From Butyricimonas synergistica DSM 23225 (GTDB lineage Bacteria; Bacteroidota; Bacteroidia; Bacteroidales; Marinifilaceae): a stretch of 64,000 bases of DNA. The stretch spans positions 1-64,000 of the forward strand of contig NZ_KB903373.1 in the NCBI RefSeq assembly GCF_000379665.1, written 5' to 3'. Within the stretch, counting starts at the first letter, position 1; each line of letters starts with the position of its first letter. This document shows, in pieces, positions 17,744 to 27,604 of this stretch. Below the pieces are notes generated by a model. The model made no database searches. It saw only the letters and a program-made list of their open reading frames with translations, and was not told the origin of the DNA. The position numbers and the translations under genes were made by a program.

Positions 17744-18040
17744 ATGTCGAAAAGAATAATTCTTTCGATGCTATTTATTAGCATCGCCGGGGCTTTATTT
17801 GCCCAAGGCAACGGTTCTGCGGGAATAACGGAGGCAACAACTATGATAACATCTTATTTCGATCCAGCCACGAAGCTGGTCTACGCGATCGGGGCGGTTT
17901 GCGGGCTTATCGGGGGTGTTAAGGTATTTAACAAATTTAGCGCGGGCGACCCCGACACGAGTAAAGTCGCTGCCAGTTGGTTCGGAGCCTGTATATTTCT
18001 TATCGTGTCAGCCACGATCTTACGATCATTTTTTCTTTAA
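17744..18040 (+). CDS. traE: Conjugation protein TraE (DUF4134)
   Basis: This 98-residue protein has a signal sequence (ending ALFAQ) and two membrane helices (LVYAIGAVCGLIGGVKVF and ASWFGACIFLIVSATILRSF). It belongs to DUF4134, the VirB2/VirB3-like small subunits of the Bacteroides mating apparatus. It directly precedes traF. Confidence 0.88.
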   Translation: MSKRIILSMLFISIAGALFAQGNGSAGITEATTMITSYFDPATKLVYAIGAVCGLIGGVKVFNKFSAGDPDTSKVAASWFGACIFLIVSATILRSFFL

Positions 18041-18050
18041 AAAGGGTATT

Positions 18051-18368
18051 ATGAAATATCAGATTTATAAAGGAGTCGGTAAATCAGTTGAGTTCAGGGG
18101 ATTGAAAAGTCAATACCTTTTAATTTTTGCGGTCGGGCTATTGACAATATTCTTTGTGGTTATCGTGTTATTTATGGTCGGGGTGAATAATTTATTTTGT
18201 ATCGTGTTCGGGTTAATTGCCGCTTCCGTGTTGGTTTGGTTAACTTTTAAGCTAAATAGGGTATACGGGGAACACGGGGTAATGAAATTGTTCGCGAATA
18301 AACATCGTCCTCGCTTCTTGATTAATCGGAAATTAATTCATCATTTTATTAAGCAAAATCATGCGTAA
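18051..18368 (+). CDS. traF: Conjugation protein TraF (DUF4133)
   Basis: This 105-residue protein has two membrane helices (YLLIFAVGLLTIFFVVIVLF; LFCIVFGLIAASVLVWLTF) after the conserved YQIYKGVGKSVEFRGLKSQY start of DUF4133, the VirB3-like component of the channel. The ATG at 18051 is chosen because the family begins here; the longer frame overlaps traE. It overlaps traG by 8 bp. Confidence 0.88.
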   Translation: MKYQIYKGVGKSVEFRGLKSQYLLIFAVGLLTIFFVVIVLFMVGVNNLFCIVFGLIAASVLVWLTFKLNRVYGEHGVMKLFANKHRPRFLINRKLIHHFIKQNHA

Positions 18369-20829
18369 TACACTAAAAGCGACGACGCTAGAAAATAAAT
18401 TGCCTTTGCTGTCCGTTGAAAATGATTGTATTATTTCAAAGGATGCAGACATTACGGTATGTTTTCGTGTGGAGTTACCGGAAATTTTTACTATTACGGC
18501 TGCCGAGTACGAACAAATACACGGTGCTTGGGTAAAAGCTATTAGCGTGTTACCTGAATATTCGGTTGTGCATAAGCAAGATTGGTTTATCGAGGAAAAA
18601 TACGAAGCTGATTTTGAAAAAGAAATGACTTTTTTAGAGCGTTCGTCGGAACTACATTTTAATGAACGTCCGTATTTAGAGCATAGTTGTTATTTGTATT
18701 TAACGAAGACAACGAAACAGCGAGCCCGTCAACAAAGTAACTTTTCCACGCTTTGCCGTGGAAATATTATCCCGGGTGAAGTAAACAAAGAATCTTTTAC
18801 CTGTTTTCGTGAAAGCGTGGAGCAGTTTAAAAAAATAATGGATGATTCAGGGTGTATCAGGTTGACAAGATTAACCGGGGATGAAATTATCGGAACGCCG
18901 GAATCAACGGGATTGATAGAAAAATATTTGTCGTTATCAGACACGGGTTATTTGCATGATATTGAGTTACACGCGGATCATGTACGCGTGGGAGATAAAA
19001 CAACTTGTTTACACACGTTGTCAGATGTGGAAGATTTGCCGGGTTTTGTCAACACAGATACGGAAAATAAGAGGTATTCGACAACTCTTTCTTTTGGCGG
19101 AAATTTGGGATTGCTGTTAGATTGTAATCATATCTATAATCAGTATGTGTTTTTGGATTCAACCCCGGAAATTTTACAAAAATTTGAAAAGTCCGCCCGG
19201 ACGATGCTCTCGCTCTCCCGTTATAGCCGAGCCAATCAAATTAACCAACAGTGGATGGAGTTATTTTTGAATGCAGCGCATTCCAAAGGCCTCATGGCGG
19301 TTCGTTGTCATGCGAATGTCATAGCTTGGAGTGAAAACGTTTCGGAGTTAAAACGGGTGAAGAATGAAGTCGGTAGTCAGATTACCGCGATGGGCTGTAA
19401 GGCTCGTTATAATATAAGCGATGCCGCGACACTTTTTTGGGCAGCAATGCCCGGTAACGCTGGTGATTTTCCAGCCGAAGAGTCATTTTTTACATTTGTT
19501 GAACAAGCTGTTTGTTTTTTTTCGTCAGAAACGAACTATAAAACTTCTCTTAGTCCGTTCGGTATTAAAATGTGTGATCGCACAGGGAAACCTTTACACG
19601 TTGATATTTCAGACTTACCAATGAAAAAAGGTATTATCACGAACCGCAATAAGTTTATCTTAGGGCCGTCAGGGTCGGGAAAATCTTTTTTCACTAACCA
19701 CATGGTACGCCAGTATTACGAACAGGGGGCGCACGTGCTATTAGTAGATACGGGTAACAGTTACTTGGGGCTGTCTCAGCTTATCCACAACCGCACGTTC
19801 GGTGAGGACGGGATTTATTTCACGTACACCAACGAGAACCCGATAGCGTTTAACCCTTTCTACGTGGAAGATGGTTTTTTTGACATTGAAAAGAAAGAGA
19901 GTATTAAAACGCTTATCCTGACCCTGTGGAAAAGGGACGATGAAGCACCCACACGGGCGGAAGAAGTGGCTTTGTCGAACGTTGTTAGTTCCTATATCGA
20001 ACTGATTACGAAGGATCGTTCGGTTACTCCCTGCTTTAATACGTTTTACGAGTATGTGAAAACCGATTACCGGGAACACCTGCAAGAAAAGAACGTCCGG
20101 GAAAAGGATTTCGATATAGATAATTTCCTAAACGTGCTTGAACCCTATTACAAGGACGGTGAATACGACTATCTGCTGAACTCCGACAAAGAACTGGATT
20201 TGCTACACAAACGTTTCATTGTATTTGAGTTGGATAATATCAAAGACCACAAGATTTTATTCCCGATAACGACTATTATCATTATGGAAGCCTTCATAAA
20301 CAAGATGCGCAAGTTGAAGGGAATAAGGAAATTAATACTAATCGAGGAAGCATGGAAAGCGATTGCATCGGCGAACATGGCAGACTACATCAAGTATCTC
20401 TATAAAACCGTCAGAAAGTATTTCGGAGAAGCGGTTGTAGTCACGCAAGAGATTGAGGATATTATTTCTTCCTCTATCGTGAAAGAGAGTATCATCAATA
20501 ACTCGGATTGTAAAATCCTGCTCGACCAACGGAAATACCTTAATAAATTCGATAGCATACAGAACCTTTTGGGACTGACCGACAAGGAGCGTTCGCAAAT
20601 CTTGTCTATCAACATGGCGAACCATCCCGGGCGGAAATACAAGGAAGTTTTCTTTTCGCTGGGTAGCACGCAGTCGGCAGTGTACGCTACCGAAGTTTCA
20701 ATTGCGGAATACCTGACGTACACAACAGAAGAATCTGAGAAATTAGAGGTTCTGCGACGAGCTGAAAAATTAGGAAACATCGAATTAGCAATCAAACAGC
20801 TTGCCTGTGAAAAACGGGGGAATAATTAA
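18361..20829 (+). CDS. traG: VirB4-type conjugation ATPase TraG
   Basis: This 822-residue ATPase energises assembly of the mating channel. Walker A is LGPSGSGKSFFTNH (about 433-446) and Walker B is LILIEEAWKAI (about 657-667). Conserved YLYKTVRKYFGEAVVVTQEI and C-terminal KEVFFSLG blocks follow. The N-terminal 350 residues form the VirB4 N-domain. Length is normal for the family and no lesion is seen. Confidence 0.95.
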   Translation: MRNTLKATTLENKLPLLSVENDCIISKDADITVCFRVELPEIFTITAAEYEQIHGAWVKAISVLPEYSVVHKQDWFIEEKYEADFEKEMTFLERSSELHFNERPYLEHSCYLYLTKTTKQRARQQSNFSTLCRGNIIPGEVNKESFTCFRESVEQFKKIMDDSGCIRLTRLTGDEIIGTPESTGLIEKYLSLSDTGYLHDIELHADHVRVGDKTTCLHTLSDVEDLPGFVNTDTENKRYSTTLSFGGNLGLLLDCNHIYNQYVFLDSTPEILQKFEKSARTMLSLSRYSRANQINQQWMELFLNAAHSKGLMAVRCHANVIAWSENVSELKRVKNEVGSQITAMGCKARYNISDAATLFWAAMPGNAGDFPAEESFFTFVEQAVCFFSSETNYKTSLSPFGIKMCDRTGKPLHVDISDLPMKKGIITNRNKFILGPSGSGKSFFTNHMVRQYYEQGAHVLLVDTGNSYLGLSQLIHNRTFGEDGIYFTYTNENPIAFNPFYVEDGFFDIEKKESIKTLILTLWKRDDEAPTRAEEVALSNVVSSYIELITKDRSVTPCFNTFYEYVKTDYREHLQEKNVREKDFDIDNFLNVLEPYYKDGEYDYLLNSDKELDLLHKRFIVFELDNIKDHKILFPITTIIIMEAFINKMRKLKGIRKLILIEEAWKAIASANMADYIKYLYKTVRKYFGEAVVVTQEIEDIISSSIVKESIINNSDCKILLDQRKYLNKFDSIQNLLGLTDKERSQILSINMANHPGRKYKEVFFSLGSTQSAVYATEVSIAEYLTYTTEESEKLEVLRRAEKLGNIELAIKQLACEKRGNN

Positions 20830-20844
20830 TTTAATCATCTTAAT

Positions 20845-21195
20845 ATGTTTAAAATGACACGAATAGAGCAAAATGGTTCGGAAAAACGACAAGGTTTTTC
20901 TTTAGAGGAAATGGTTGATTTTGCAGATCAGCAAACGGGTAACTCAGAATTGAATTTGGATGATGTTTGTGGGTGTTGGCGAAGTCGAGAGTTAAGCCCA
21001 TCGCTATTGATATACAAAGATCATAGTCAGTACAGAATAGCAATTCTATGTATTAACGAATACGGGGAAGTAATCCCGGAAATTAATGCTTTGAAAGAAG
21101 AAATATTAACTCTTGATGAGGACGATATTTTGAGAGTTTGGGGATTGGGAGAATACGAGAAAATGCAAACGGAACATAATTCGGAAATAGTATGA
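20845..21195 (+). CDS. Small tra-operon protein, DUF3876-like
   Basis: This 116-residue protein has conserved CGCWRSRELSPSLLIYKDHS, YRIAILCINE and LDEDDILRVWGLGEY blocks, resembling DUF3876 proteins that sit between traG and traI in related elements. There is no signal peptide or membrane helix. It overlaps traI by 4 bp. Its role is unknown. Confidence 0.65.
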   Translation: MFKMTRIEQNGSEKRQGFSLEEMVDFADQQTGNSELNLDDVCGCWRSRELSPSLLIYKDHSQYRIAILCINEYGEVIPEINALKEEILTLDEDDILRVWGLGEYEKMQTEHNSEIV

Positions 21196-21812
21196 AGAAG
21201 ATATTATTAATTATAAGTGTTGTGCTTTCTTCCATGTTCGTGAAGGCACAAATTCCGGTAACAGATGTTGCAAATGTTACGCAGAGTATTGTAAATTCTA
21301 TCCAACAAATCGTTCACACGTCCTCCACGGCAACGAACATGATAAATAATTTTCAGGAAACGGTTAAACTTTACGAACAAGGTAAGAAGTATTACGATGC
21401 TTTAAAAAGCGTGAGTGATTTGGTGAAGGATGCCCGGAAGGTACAAAAAACGGTACTTCTCGTTGGAGAAATCTCTGATATTTTCGTGAATAACTACAAA
21501 CGGATGTTGACGGATAAAAATTTTACTACAAGAGAGTTAGAGGCTATTTCTTTTGGGTATACACGTTTATTACAGGAGGCTACCGACCTGCTATTGGAAT
21601 TGAAAAACGTTGTGACTGCTACGAAACTAAGTATGACAGATAAGGAAAGAATTGATCTTGTTGATTGTGTTTACCGGGACGTAAAACATTATCGGGATTT
21701 AGTGAATTACTATACGCGACGAACAATTTCTGTTTCTTGGCTCCGATCAAAAAAGAAAAATGATACGGCTAGAGTCTTAAGCCTATATGGAACAGATGAA
21801 AGATATTGGTAA
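21192..21812 (+). CDS. traI: Conjugation protein TraI (DUF4141)
   Basis: This 206-residue periplasmic protein has a signal peptide (MKKILLIISVVLSSMFVKAQ) and a long helical body (QSIVNSIQQIVHTSSTATNM, YEQGKKYYDALKSV, LVKDARKVQKT) with VirB5-like organisation, as in DUF4141. It is part of the channel or pilus tip in the tra operon. Confidence 0.85.
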   Translation: MKKILLIISVVLSSMFVKAQIPVTDVANVTQSIVNSIQQIVHTSSTATNMINNFQETVKLYEQGKKYYDALKSVSDLVKDARKVQKTVLLVGEISDIFVNNYKRMLTDKNFTTRELEAISFGYTRLLQEATDLLLELKNVVTATKLSMTDKERIDLVDCVYRDVKHYRDLVNYYTRRTISVSWLRSKKKNDTARVLSLYGTDERYW

Positions 21813-21826
21813 TTAATAAATAAGAT

Positions 21827-22816
21827 ATGGTATTGGGAGAAGGATTTGACAATTTGCATCAAGTGTTACGCAACGCGTACGACGAAATGATGCCCCTTTG
21901 TAGTGATATGGCAGATGTTGCGCGTGTTATCGCGGGAATAGGAGCCTTATTCTATATTTCTATGAAAGTTTGGCAAGCTCTCGCTCGTGTAGAACCGATA
22001 GATGTCTACCCGTTGTTGCGACCTTTCTGTATTGGTTTATGTATTATGTTTTTTCCGCTTGTCCTGCAAGCAATAAATGGGGTTCTTTCCCCTGTTGTCG
22101 TGGGTACGAGTTCGATTTTGTCGAAGCAAGTATTTGATTTAACGGAATACAGGAAACAAAAAGATCGCTTGGAATACGAGGCAATGGTGCGTAATCCGGA
22201 AACTGCGTATATCGTGTCGAGTGAGGCGTATGATAAGGAACTGGAACAATTGGGTTGGAGTCCCTCGGATTTGATGACAATGATGGGAATGACTATCGAG
22301 AGGCAATTATATGAATTACGTAAAGGTGTAAGGGATGCGTTTCAGGCGTTTTTGGAATTTCTATTCCAGTCGACAGCCTTGATAATAGACACTATCCGAA
22401 CCTTTTTTCTTGTAGTCCTATCAATACTGGGGCCTATCGTCTTCGCGATAAGCACATTTGAAGGACTGCAAGCATCCTTAACCAATTGGCTTACAAGGTA
22501 TATTTCTGTTTACTTGTGGCTTCCCGTGTGCGATCTTTTTAGTACATTATTATCTAAGATACAGGTGCTTATGGTGCAAAAAGACATAGCTGCACTGAGT
22601 GATCCGTCATTTGTACCTGACGCGAGTAGTGGAGTGTATATTATTTTCATGTTGATTGGCATTTTCGGGTATTTCCTTGTTCCAACCGTGTCGGACTGGA
22701 TTGTGAAAAGTGGTGGTGTTGGTAATTACCAAAAGCATTTGAATGATACTGCAAATGCTGGAGCTTCTTTAGGAGGAAGTACGGCGGGAAAAATAGCCGG
22801 GACAATAATAAAATAA
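21827..22816 (+). CDS. traJ: Conjugation membrane protein TraJ
   Basis: This 329-residue polytopic protein has membrane segments at about 28-47, 64-85, 170-215 and 260-285. It carries the conserved DNLHQVLRNAYDEMMPLC start and LLRPFCIGLCIMFFPLVL region of TraJ, the VirB6-like inner membrane channel component. It ends in a Gly/Ala-rich tail. Confidence 0.9.
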   Translation: MVLGEGFDNLHQVLRNAYDEMMPLCSDMADVARVIAGIGALFYISMKVWQALARVEPIDVYPLLRPFCIGLCIMFFPLVLQAINGVLSPVVVGTSSILSKQVFDLTEYRKQKDRLEYEAMVRNPETAYIVSSEAYDKELEQLGWSPSDLMTMMGMTIERQLYELRKGVRDAFQAFLEFLFQSTALIIDTIRTFFLVVLSILGPIVFAISTFEGLQASLTNWLTRYISVYLWLPVCDLFSTLLSKIQVLMVQKDIAALSDPSFVPDASSGVYIIFMLIGIFGYFLVPTVSDWIVKSGGVGNYQKHLNDTANAGASLGGSTAGKIAGTIIK

Positions 22817-22820
22817 TAGT

Positions 22821-23441
22821 ATGTTCAAGAGTTTAAAAAATATTGACAGTAGTTTTAAGCAAGTTCGTTTTGTGGTTATCGTGTTTTTAATCACGTGCGC
22901 GGGAATAACGGGATATAGCGTGTATAGCGCCTATAATTTCGCAGAAGCACAACGACAGAAGATTTACGTGCTGGATCAGGGGAAATCTTTAATGCTTGCT
23001 TTAGCGCAAGATTTATCCACGAATCGCCCGGTAGAGGCGAGGGCGCACGTGTGTATGTTTCATGAACTTTTTTTCACGATCGCACCGGACAAGCAAGCGA
23101 TCGAGGGCAACGTAAGACGGGCTTTATTTCTTGCAGATCGTAGCGTGTATAATTGTTATAAGGACTTGGAGGCAAAGGGATATTACAATCGCATGATTAG
23201 TGCAAATATTAACCAAAAGATTCAGATTGATAGTGTCATATGTAATTTTAACCACTACCCTTATGCGGTTACTACTTATGCGAAACAACTTATTATTCGT
23301 GAAACAAGCGTGACAGAACGCAATCTAGTAACCCGGTGTAATTTACTGAATACTGTAAGAACCGATAATAGCCCGTTTGCTTACATGATTGAGAAATTCG
23401 AGATAACTAATAATGAAGATATTAAAACAATAAAACGATGA
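22821..23441 (+). CDS. traK: Conjugation protein TraK
   Basis: This 206-residue VirB8-like protein has a short cytoplasmic start (FKSLKNIDSSFKQVR), one membrane helix (FVVIVFLITCAGITGYSVY), then a periplasmic domain with VEARAHVCMFHELFFTIAPD, the hallmark of TraK. It overlaps traL by 4 bp. Confidence 0.9.
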   Translation: MFKSLKNIDSSFKQVRFVVIVFLITCAGITGYSVYSAYNFAEAQRQKIYVLDQGKSLMLALAQDLSTNRPVEARAHVCMFHELFFTIAPDKQAIEGNVRRALFLADRSVYNCYKDLEAKGYYNRMISANINQKIQIDSVICNFNHYPYAVTTYAKQLIIRETSVTERNLVTRCNLLNTVRTDNSPFAYMIEKFEITNNEDIKTIKR

Positions 23442-23689
23442 AAGTATTTAAACGAATACCCGATAAAATAGACTTGCATATAAGAAAGCTATGCAATTGC
23501 CTTTCTCCCATGCAAAAAATAGTTTTGACAGTGATACTATTTGCCTTATTCTTTTTGGCTTCTCTTTACACGATTGCATTTACAGCCTACCAGATTGGTA
23601 AAAAAGATGGAAAGTTCATACAGATTGAACACGTTCATCCTTCACCGATTATACAGCAAAATAAAAATTTTTATGATGAAATGGAATAA
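23438..23689 (+). CDS. traL: Conjugation protein TraL (DUF3989)
   Basis: This 83-residue protein has one membrane helix (IVLTVILFALFFLASLYTIA) after a short basic cytoplasmic segment (CNCLSPMQK), as in DUF3989 TraL proteins. It overlaps the start of traM by 14-17 bp. Confidence 0.8.
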   Translation: MKVFKRIPDKIDLHIRKLCNCLSPMQKIVLTVILFALFFLASLYTIAFTAYQIGKKDGKFIQIEHVHPSPIIQQNKNFYDEME

Positions 23690-24923
23690 CAAAGGAGAGG
23701 GGAAACAATTAACTCCTAAACAACGACTTCAAAGGCAGAAGTTAATCGTGTATCCTATTTTTGCCGTGATCTTTATATTCGTGATGTATTTTATATTCGT
23801 TCCTTCGTCAACAAGAAAGGATAATATTGAGGAGGTGAATGGTTATAACGTGAATATACCTGTGTCGGAAGGTGATAATATAACGAATGATAAAAAGGCA
23901 GCTTACGAGGCAGAAGATATTAGGCAGAAGCAAAACGAGAGGAAGACATTAGAGGATTATGCTTTTGAACTTACCGCACGGGAAGAAGAGAGTAAATCAT
24001 TATCACTTTTACCAGAAAAAGAGGATCAGGCAACAGGTGTAGTTACTTCGGTAACGACATATAAAGATTTAACGAAAGAGATGCAATCTTTTTATCAGCC
24101 CATTAATAAAGAAGATCGAGAAAAAGAAAATTTGCAGCGACAAATTGAACAATTACAGCAACAATTACAGGGAATACAGCCTCAACCGAATCAACAGGAA
24201 TTGATGGAAGAATCTTATAAACTTGCTGCCAAATACCTAAATCCCACACAAGTTCAAACAACCTCTACTCCAGTTCAAAATAATCAACCAACTAATAAAA
24301 ACACAGTATTGGTTCAACCAGACAATGAAAAGGTAATTACCCGCCTTGGGGATGTAACAGACTCCACGTTTATTCGTTCTTTTAGTAAAAAAAGGAATTT
24401 CGGATTTAACACGATCTCATCGAAACACACCTTTTGTCAAGTTAACACGATTCAAGCTTGTGTGAGCAATAATCAAGTATTAATTTTTGACAAATCCGAT
24501 ACCCCAATTGTCACGTTAAGATTGCTAGAAAATATCAGGATCAAAGATATTTGTATTCCCAAAAACACATTACTAATTGCCGAGGCAAAGCTACAATCTG
24601 AACGTTTACAGCTTGCGATAAAAAACATTCAATATGCTGGATACAATATTCCTGTATACCTCAAAATACTTGATCTAAACGGGCAAGAAGGAATTTATAT
24701 TCCGTCTTCTGTTGAGTCTAATTCTGTCAAAGACATTGCAGGAAATACCGTAGGGAACGCGGGTACATCTATCAATTTAGGGAATAATGCAGGCCAACAA
24801 CTTATCACAGATGTTTCCCGTGAAATAATTCAAGGTGCGACCAGCTATTTGAATAAAAAAATAAAAGTCACGAAAGTAACTATAAAAACAAATTACAGAG
24901 TATTACTCATTAACCAACAATAA
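23673..24923 (+). CDS. traM: Conjugation protein TraM
   Basis: This 416-residue VirB10-like protein spans the envelope. It has a basic N-terminus (KQLTPKQRLQRQK), one membrane helix (LIVYPIFAVIFIFVMYFIFV, about 28-47), a coiled and Gln-rich periplasmic linker (QRQIEQLQQQLQGIQPQPNQ), and a conserved C-terminal domain (IPKNTLLIAEAKLQSERLQL, ISNIQYAG-like). The ATG at 23673 or 23676 overlapping traL is chosen because the longer frame from 23541 only shadows traL. Confidence 0.88.
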   Translation: MMKWNNKGEGKQLTPKQRLQRQKLIVYPIFAVIFIFVMYFIFVPSSTRKDNIEEVNGYNVNIPVSEGDNITNDKKAAYEAEDIRQKQNERKTLEDYAFELTAREEESKSLSLLPEKEDQATGVVTSVTTYKDLTKEMQSFYQPINKEDREKENLQRQIEQLQQQLQGIQPQPNQQELMEESYKLAAKYLNPTQVQTTSTPVQNNQPTNKNTVLVQPDNEKVITRLGDVTDSTFIRSFSKKRNFGFNTISSKHTFCQVNTIQACVSNNQVLIFDKSDTPIVTLRLLENIRIKDICIPKNTLLIAEAKLQSERLQLAIKNIQYAGYNIPVYLKILDLNGQEGIYIPSSVESNSVKDIAGNTVGNAGTSINLGNNAGQQLITDVSREIIQGATSYLNKKIKVTKVTIKTNYRVLLINQQ

Positions 24924-24932
24924 AATAGTTCA

Positions 24933-25745
24933 ATGAAAAAATTAATTATATATCTAATATTAGTATTTACCTGCTCTATACTCAAAGCGCAGGAAATAAA
25001 AAGTTATAACTTACAAGTTACTTTTAATCAAACTGTTCATATTCTTTTTCCCTCGTCAATAAAATACGTGGATTTAGGTTCTATTGATCTAATTGCAGAA
25101 AAAGTCGAAAACTCCGAAAACGTGTTAAAAATCAAAGCATCCGTGGAAGACTTCACGGAAACCAACATGACTGTAATTTGTTCGGATGGTACGTTTTACT
25201 CGTTCAAGGTCACTTATGCAAAAGCACTCACGAAATTGAATATTACAATTGCAAACGAGATATACACAACAAATTTTGGGGATGTATCTACTCGACAAGT
25301 AGAGGCAATAATGCAAGCTATATATAAAGAGAACCGGAATAATATAAAATACTTAGGGTGTAAATTGTTTTCCATTCAAACACTTGTAAAGAGCATCTAC
25401 GTTCACGAGGGATTATTTTTTATACACATATATATAAAAAATACTTCTAACGTTGGGCTTGATATAGATTTTATCCACTTCAAAATTATAGATAAGAAAC
25501 TTGTAAAACGAACTGCAATGCAAGAAATCTATTTGGAACCTCTTGCAAGTTACAGCGAGGTAAAACGAGTTCCCGCGCATTCCTCCGTTCGCATGGTATA
25601 TGTTTTTTCAAAATTTACGATGGTGGATGAGAAACAATTTACAATCGAGTTGTATGAAAAAGATGGTGCTAGGGATCAAATTATTCGTGTTGAAAATCAA
25701 GACTTTGAATGCGCTAAAACAATCGAAAAATTAAAAGTAAAATAG
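24933..25745 (+). CDS. traN: Conjugation protein TraN (DUF4138)
   Basis: This 270-residue protein has a signal peptide (ending SILKAQ) and a DUF4138 body beginning YNLQVTFNQTVHILFPSSIK, with YVDLGSIDLIAEKVENSENV and conserved VHEGLFFIHIYIKNTSNVGL. It is the VirB9-like outer-membrane core subunit, partner of TraM. Confidence 0.9.
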   Translation: MKKLIIYLILVFTCSILKAQEIKSYNLQVTFNQTVHILFPSSIKYVDLGSIDLIAEKVENSENVLKIKASVEDFTETNMTVICSDGTFYSFKVTYAKALTKLNITIANEIYTTNFGDVSTRQVEAIMQAIYKENRNNIKYLGCKLFSIQTLVKSIYVHEGLFFIHIYIKNTSNVGLDIDFIHFKIIDKKLVKRTAMQEIYLEPLASYSEVKRVPAHSSVRMVYVFSKFTMVDEKQFTIELYEKDGARDQIIRVENQDFECAKTIEKLKVK

Positions 25746-25746
25746 G

Positions 25747-26322
25747 ATGAAAAGATTGGGATTATTAATTTTAATCGTGCTGTTCATCGGCACGATCCGG
25801 GGGTTCTCACAGCGTTGCCTTTCGGGACAATGGGGTATCAAACTTAATTATGGTTGGGGTGATAGTTATCCATTTTTGAAGAAAAAGAATTTGGATTACA
25901 CGATTGGTTTATCTTTCTTCCGGTACGTTCAAAACCAGAATAAATGGTCTGCTGGCATCGAATACACGGAAAAACGTTTTTGTTACAAGTGCAATGCTGT
26001 TCCTGTTTGTCAATTCCTAATTTCAGGAGGATACTATAAAAACATTTTATCTAATCGAATGAAAAGTTTATTTTTCAATCTTGGGGGGATGTTTTTTGCG
26101 GGTTATGAATCTGTAAATTGGGGCGTGAAAAATTTCTGCGATGGGGCTATTCTGAAAAATCAAAATTGTTTTATTGCGGGAGGAGCTTTAGCGGTAGAAT
26201 TGGAAACCTACATCACGAATCGTTTTCTTGTTTCTTGTCGTGCTAGAGAGAAGATTCTATTTAATTCTATCAAGACATTTCATTTTCAGTATTCCATAGG
26301 GATTAAATTTATTATTAAATAG
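25747..26322 (+). CDS. traO: Conjugation protein TraO
   Basis: This 191-residue outer-membrane beta-barrel-like protein has a signal peptide (ending RGFSQ), GQWGIKLNYGWGD and alternating aromatic beta strands, with a C-terminal FHFQYSIGIKFIIK strand. This matches TraO of the Bacteroides conjugation operon. It lies one codon after traN. Confidence 0.82.
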   Translation: MKRLGLLILIVLFIGTIRGFSQRCLSGQWGIKLNYGWGDSYPFLKKKNLDYTIGLSFFRYVQNQNKWSAGIEYTEKRFCYKCNAVPVCQFLISGGYYKNILSNRMKSLFFNLGGMFFAGYESVNWGVKNFCDGAILKNQNCFIAGGALAVELETYITNRFLVSCRAREKILFNSIKTFHFQYSIGIKFIIK

Positions 26323-26324
26323 TT

Positions 26325-26792
26325 ATGAGAAAAATAATCATGTTTATCTTGTTTGTTTTTGTCGCATTTGGGTTTTATGCCTGTAATGAATGTACGGATT
26401 GCGAAGAGAATACCCGAACACTGGCACTTTATATTAAAGCGCAAGGAAATGCAAAAGATAGCGTTATTAGGATAGAAGGAAATCTTTACAATGTAGAAAC
26501 AGGTACTCGCACCCCGTTCTCCACGGAACAACGAGATAGTATCTATTGCTCTAATTTCGAGATATTTGAAAACTTTCATTGGGTGACGCTAGAATTATAT
26601 ATTTACTTAAATGGGGACAGGGACATGAAGCAAATCGCAATTGATTTAGCGGGTAAGATCGAATTGTCAGATTCCCGTGTACAAATCTTAAATCTTAATG
26701 TAGTTGTTGGATTACTGGGCTTAGAAGTTAATTACCCAGATTATCAACTCGGAGATCAAGTAAAAGACGATTTAGAAATTAAAGCAGAGTAA
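26325..26792 (+). CDS. Small lipoprotein in the tra operon
   Basis: This 155-residue lipoprotein has the signal MRKIIMFILFVFVAFGFYAC with Cys at about 20 and a CNECTDC cluster. The body is beta-rich (TLALYIKAQGNAKDSVIRIE; WVTLELYIYLNG). I do not recognise a family. It starts the extra cassette between traO and traQ and precedes fimbrillin-like genes, so it may be a FimB/Mfa2-like anchor of reduced size, which is inference. It overlaps nothing and lies 2 bp after traO. Confidence 0.65.
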   Translation: MRKIIMFILFVFVAFGFYACNECTDCEENTRTLALYIKAQGNAKDSVIRIEGNLYNVETGTRTPFSTEQRDSIYCSNFEIFENFHWVTLELYIYLNGDRDMKQIAIDLAGKIELSDSRVQILNLNVVVGLLGLEVNYPDYQLGDQVKDDLEIKAE

Positions 26793-26794
26793 CA

Positions 26795-27604
26795 ATGAAA
26801 ATAACTATATTACTAATATGTATGTGTTTGGGATGTTCTTGTGTCCGAAAGGAAATTTTAGAAAATTTTCCAATCCCTTTAAATATAAACATTGCGTCTT
26901 TGTCACGCGGGACAACGCCGCTTCTTGATGGTGCAGAACTCGGAGTTTACATTGCGGAAAATTCTCCGGAAAATGATTATGATGGTGTTGCGTATCAGAA
27001 TATTCATGCGATCATTAAAAATGGCGAGTTAGAACTTGACGAGGACATCATGTTAAGTTCAACGATGGCTAACATATACGTGTATTCGCCTTACAAAACA
27101 ACTTTTACCGATCCACGTGCGACTAGAGTAACAACGAAGGCGAGTCCGGACTTTTTATTAGGTAAGGTCGAAGGTATAAACAATCTTAACCCAAATGCTA
27201 ATATTATACTACAACACATGTATTCCGTTATTCGGTTTAAGATAAGAAACCTTTCCGGTAGCACATTTTATTCAAGTATCCTGAATATAACATTAAGAAA
27301 TAACGAAGGCTATACAAACCTATCTGTTATGGGAAAGGTGGATATGAAAGACTGTTCGATAGTACCTGCTTTGCCTAGCGCGCACGCGGTTTCTATTTCG
27401 TTCAGCCCGTCGTATAAAATTTCAAGTGATTTTCCTGACGACGACAATAGCATATCAATGACCGTGATTCCAACTCCTGTGTTATCAGGAGAAATGATTT
27501 TAGAAGTCGTTTTTTCTCCAACGAGTAAACGTTCTTTTGAAATTCCCCTGACAAATTGGGAATGCGGGAAGATTTACACTTACAATTTATCAATAACCAA
27601 TTGA
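26795..27604 (+). CDS. Fimbrillin-like lipoprotein 1
   Basis: This 269-residue lipoprotein (signal MKITILLICMCLGCSC) follows the fimbrillin pattern: SRGTTPLLDGAELGVYIAEN, ANIYVYSPYKT, HMYSVIRFKIRNL and a C-terminal PLTNWECGKIYTYNLSI. These match the Mfa-like/fimbrillin family of Bacteroidales type V pili, which are exported as lipoproteins and polymerise after Arg-specific cleavage. An Arg lies at SRGTT, near residue 40. It is translationally linked to the next gene. Confidence 0.75.
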   Translation: MKITILLICMCLGCSCVRKEILENFPIPLNINIASLSRGTTPLLDGAELGVYIAENSPENDYDGVAYQNIHAIIKNGELELDEDIMLSSTMANIYVYSPYKTTFTDPRATRVTTKASPDFLLGKVEGINNLNPNANIILQHMYSVIRFKIRNLSGSTFYSSILNITLRNNEGYTNLSVMGKVDMKDCSIVPALPSAHAVSISFSPSYKISSDFPDDDNSISMTVIPTPVLSGEMILEVVFSPTSKRSFEIPLTNWECGKIYTYNLSITN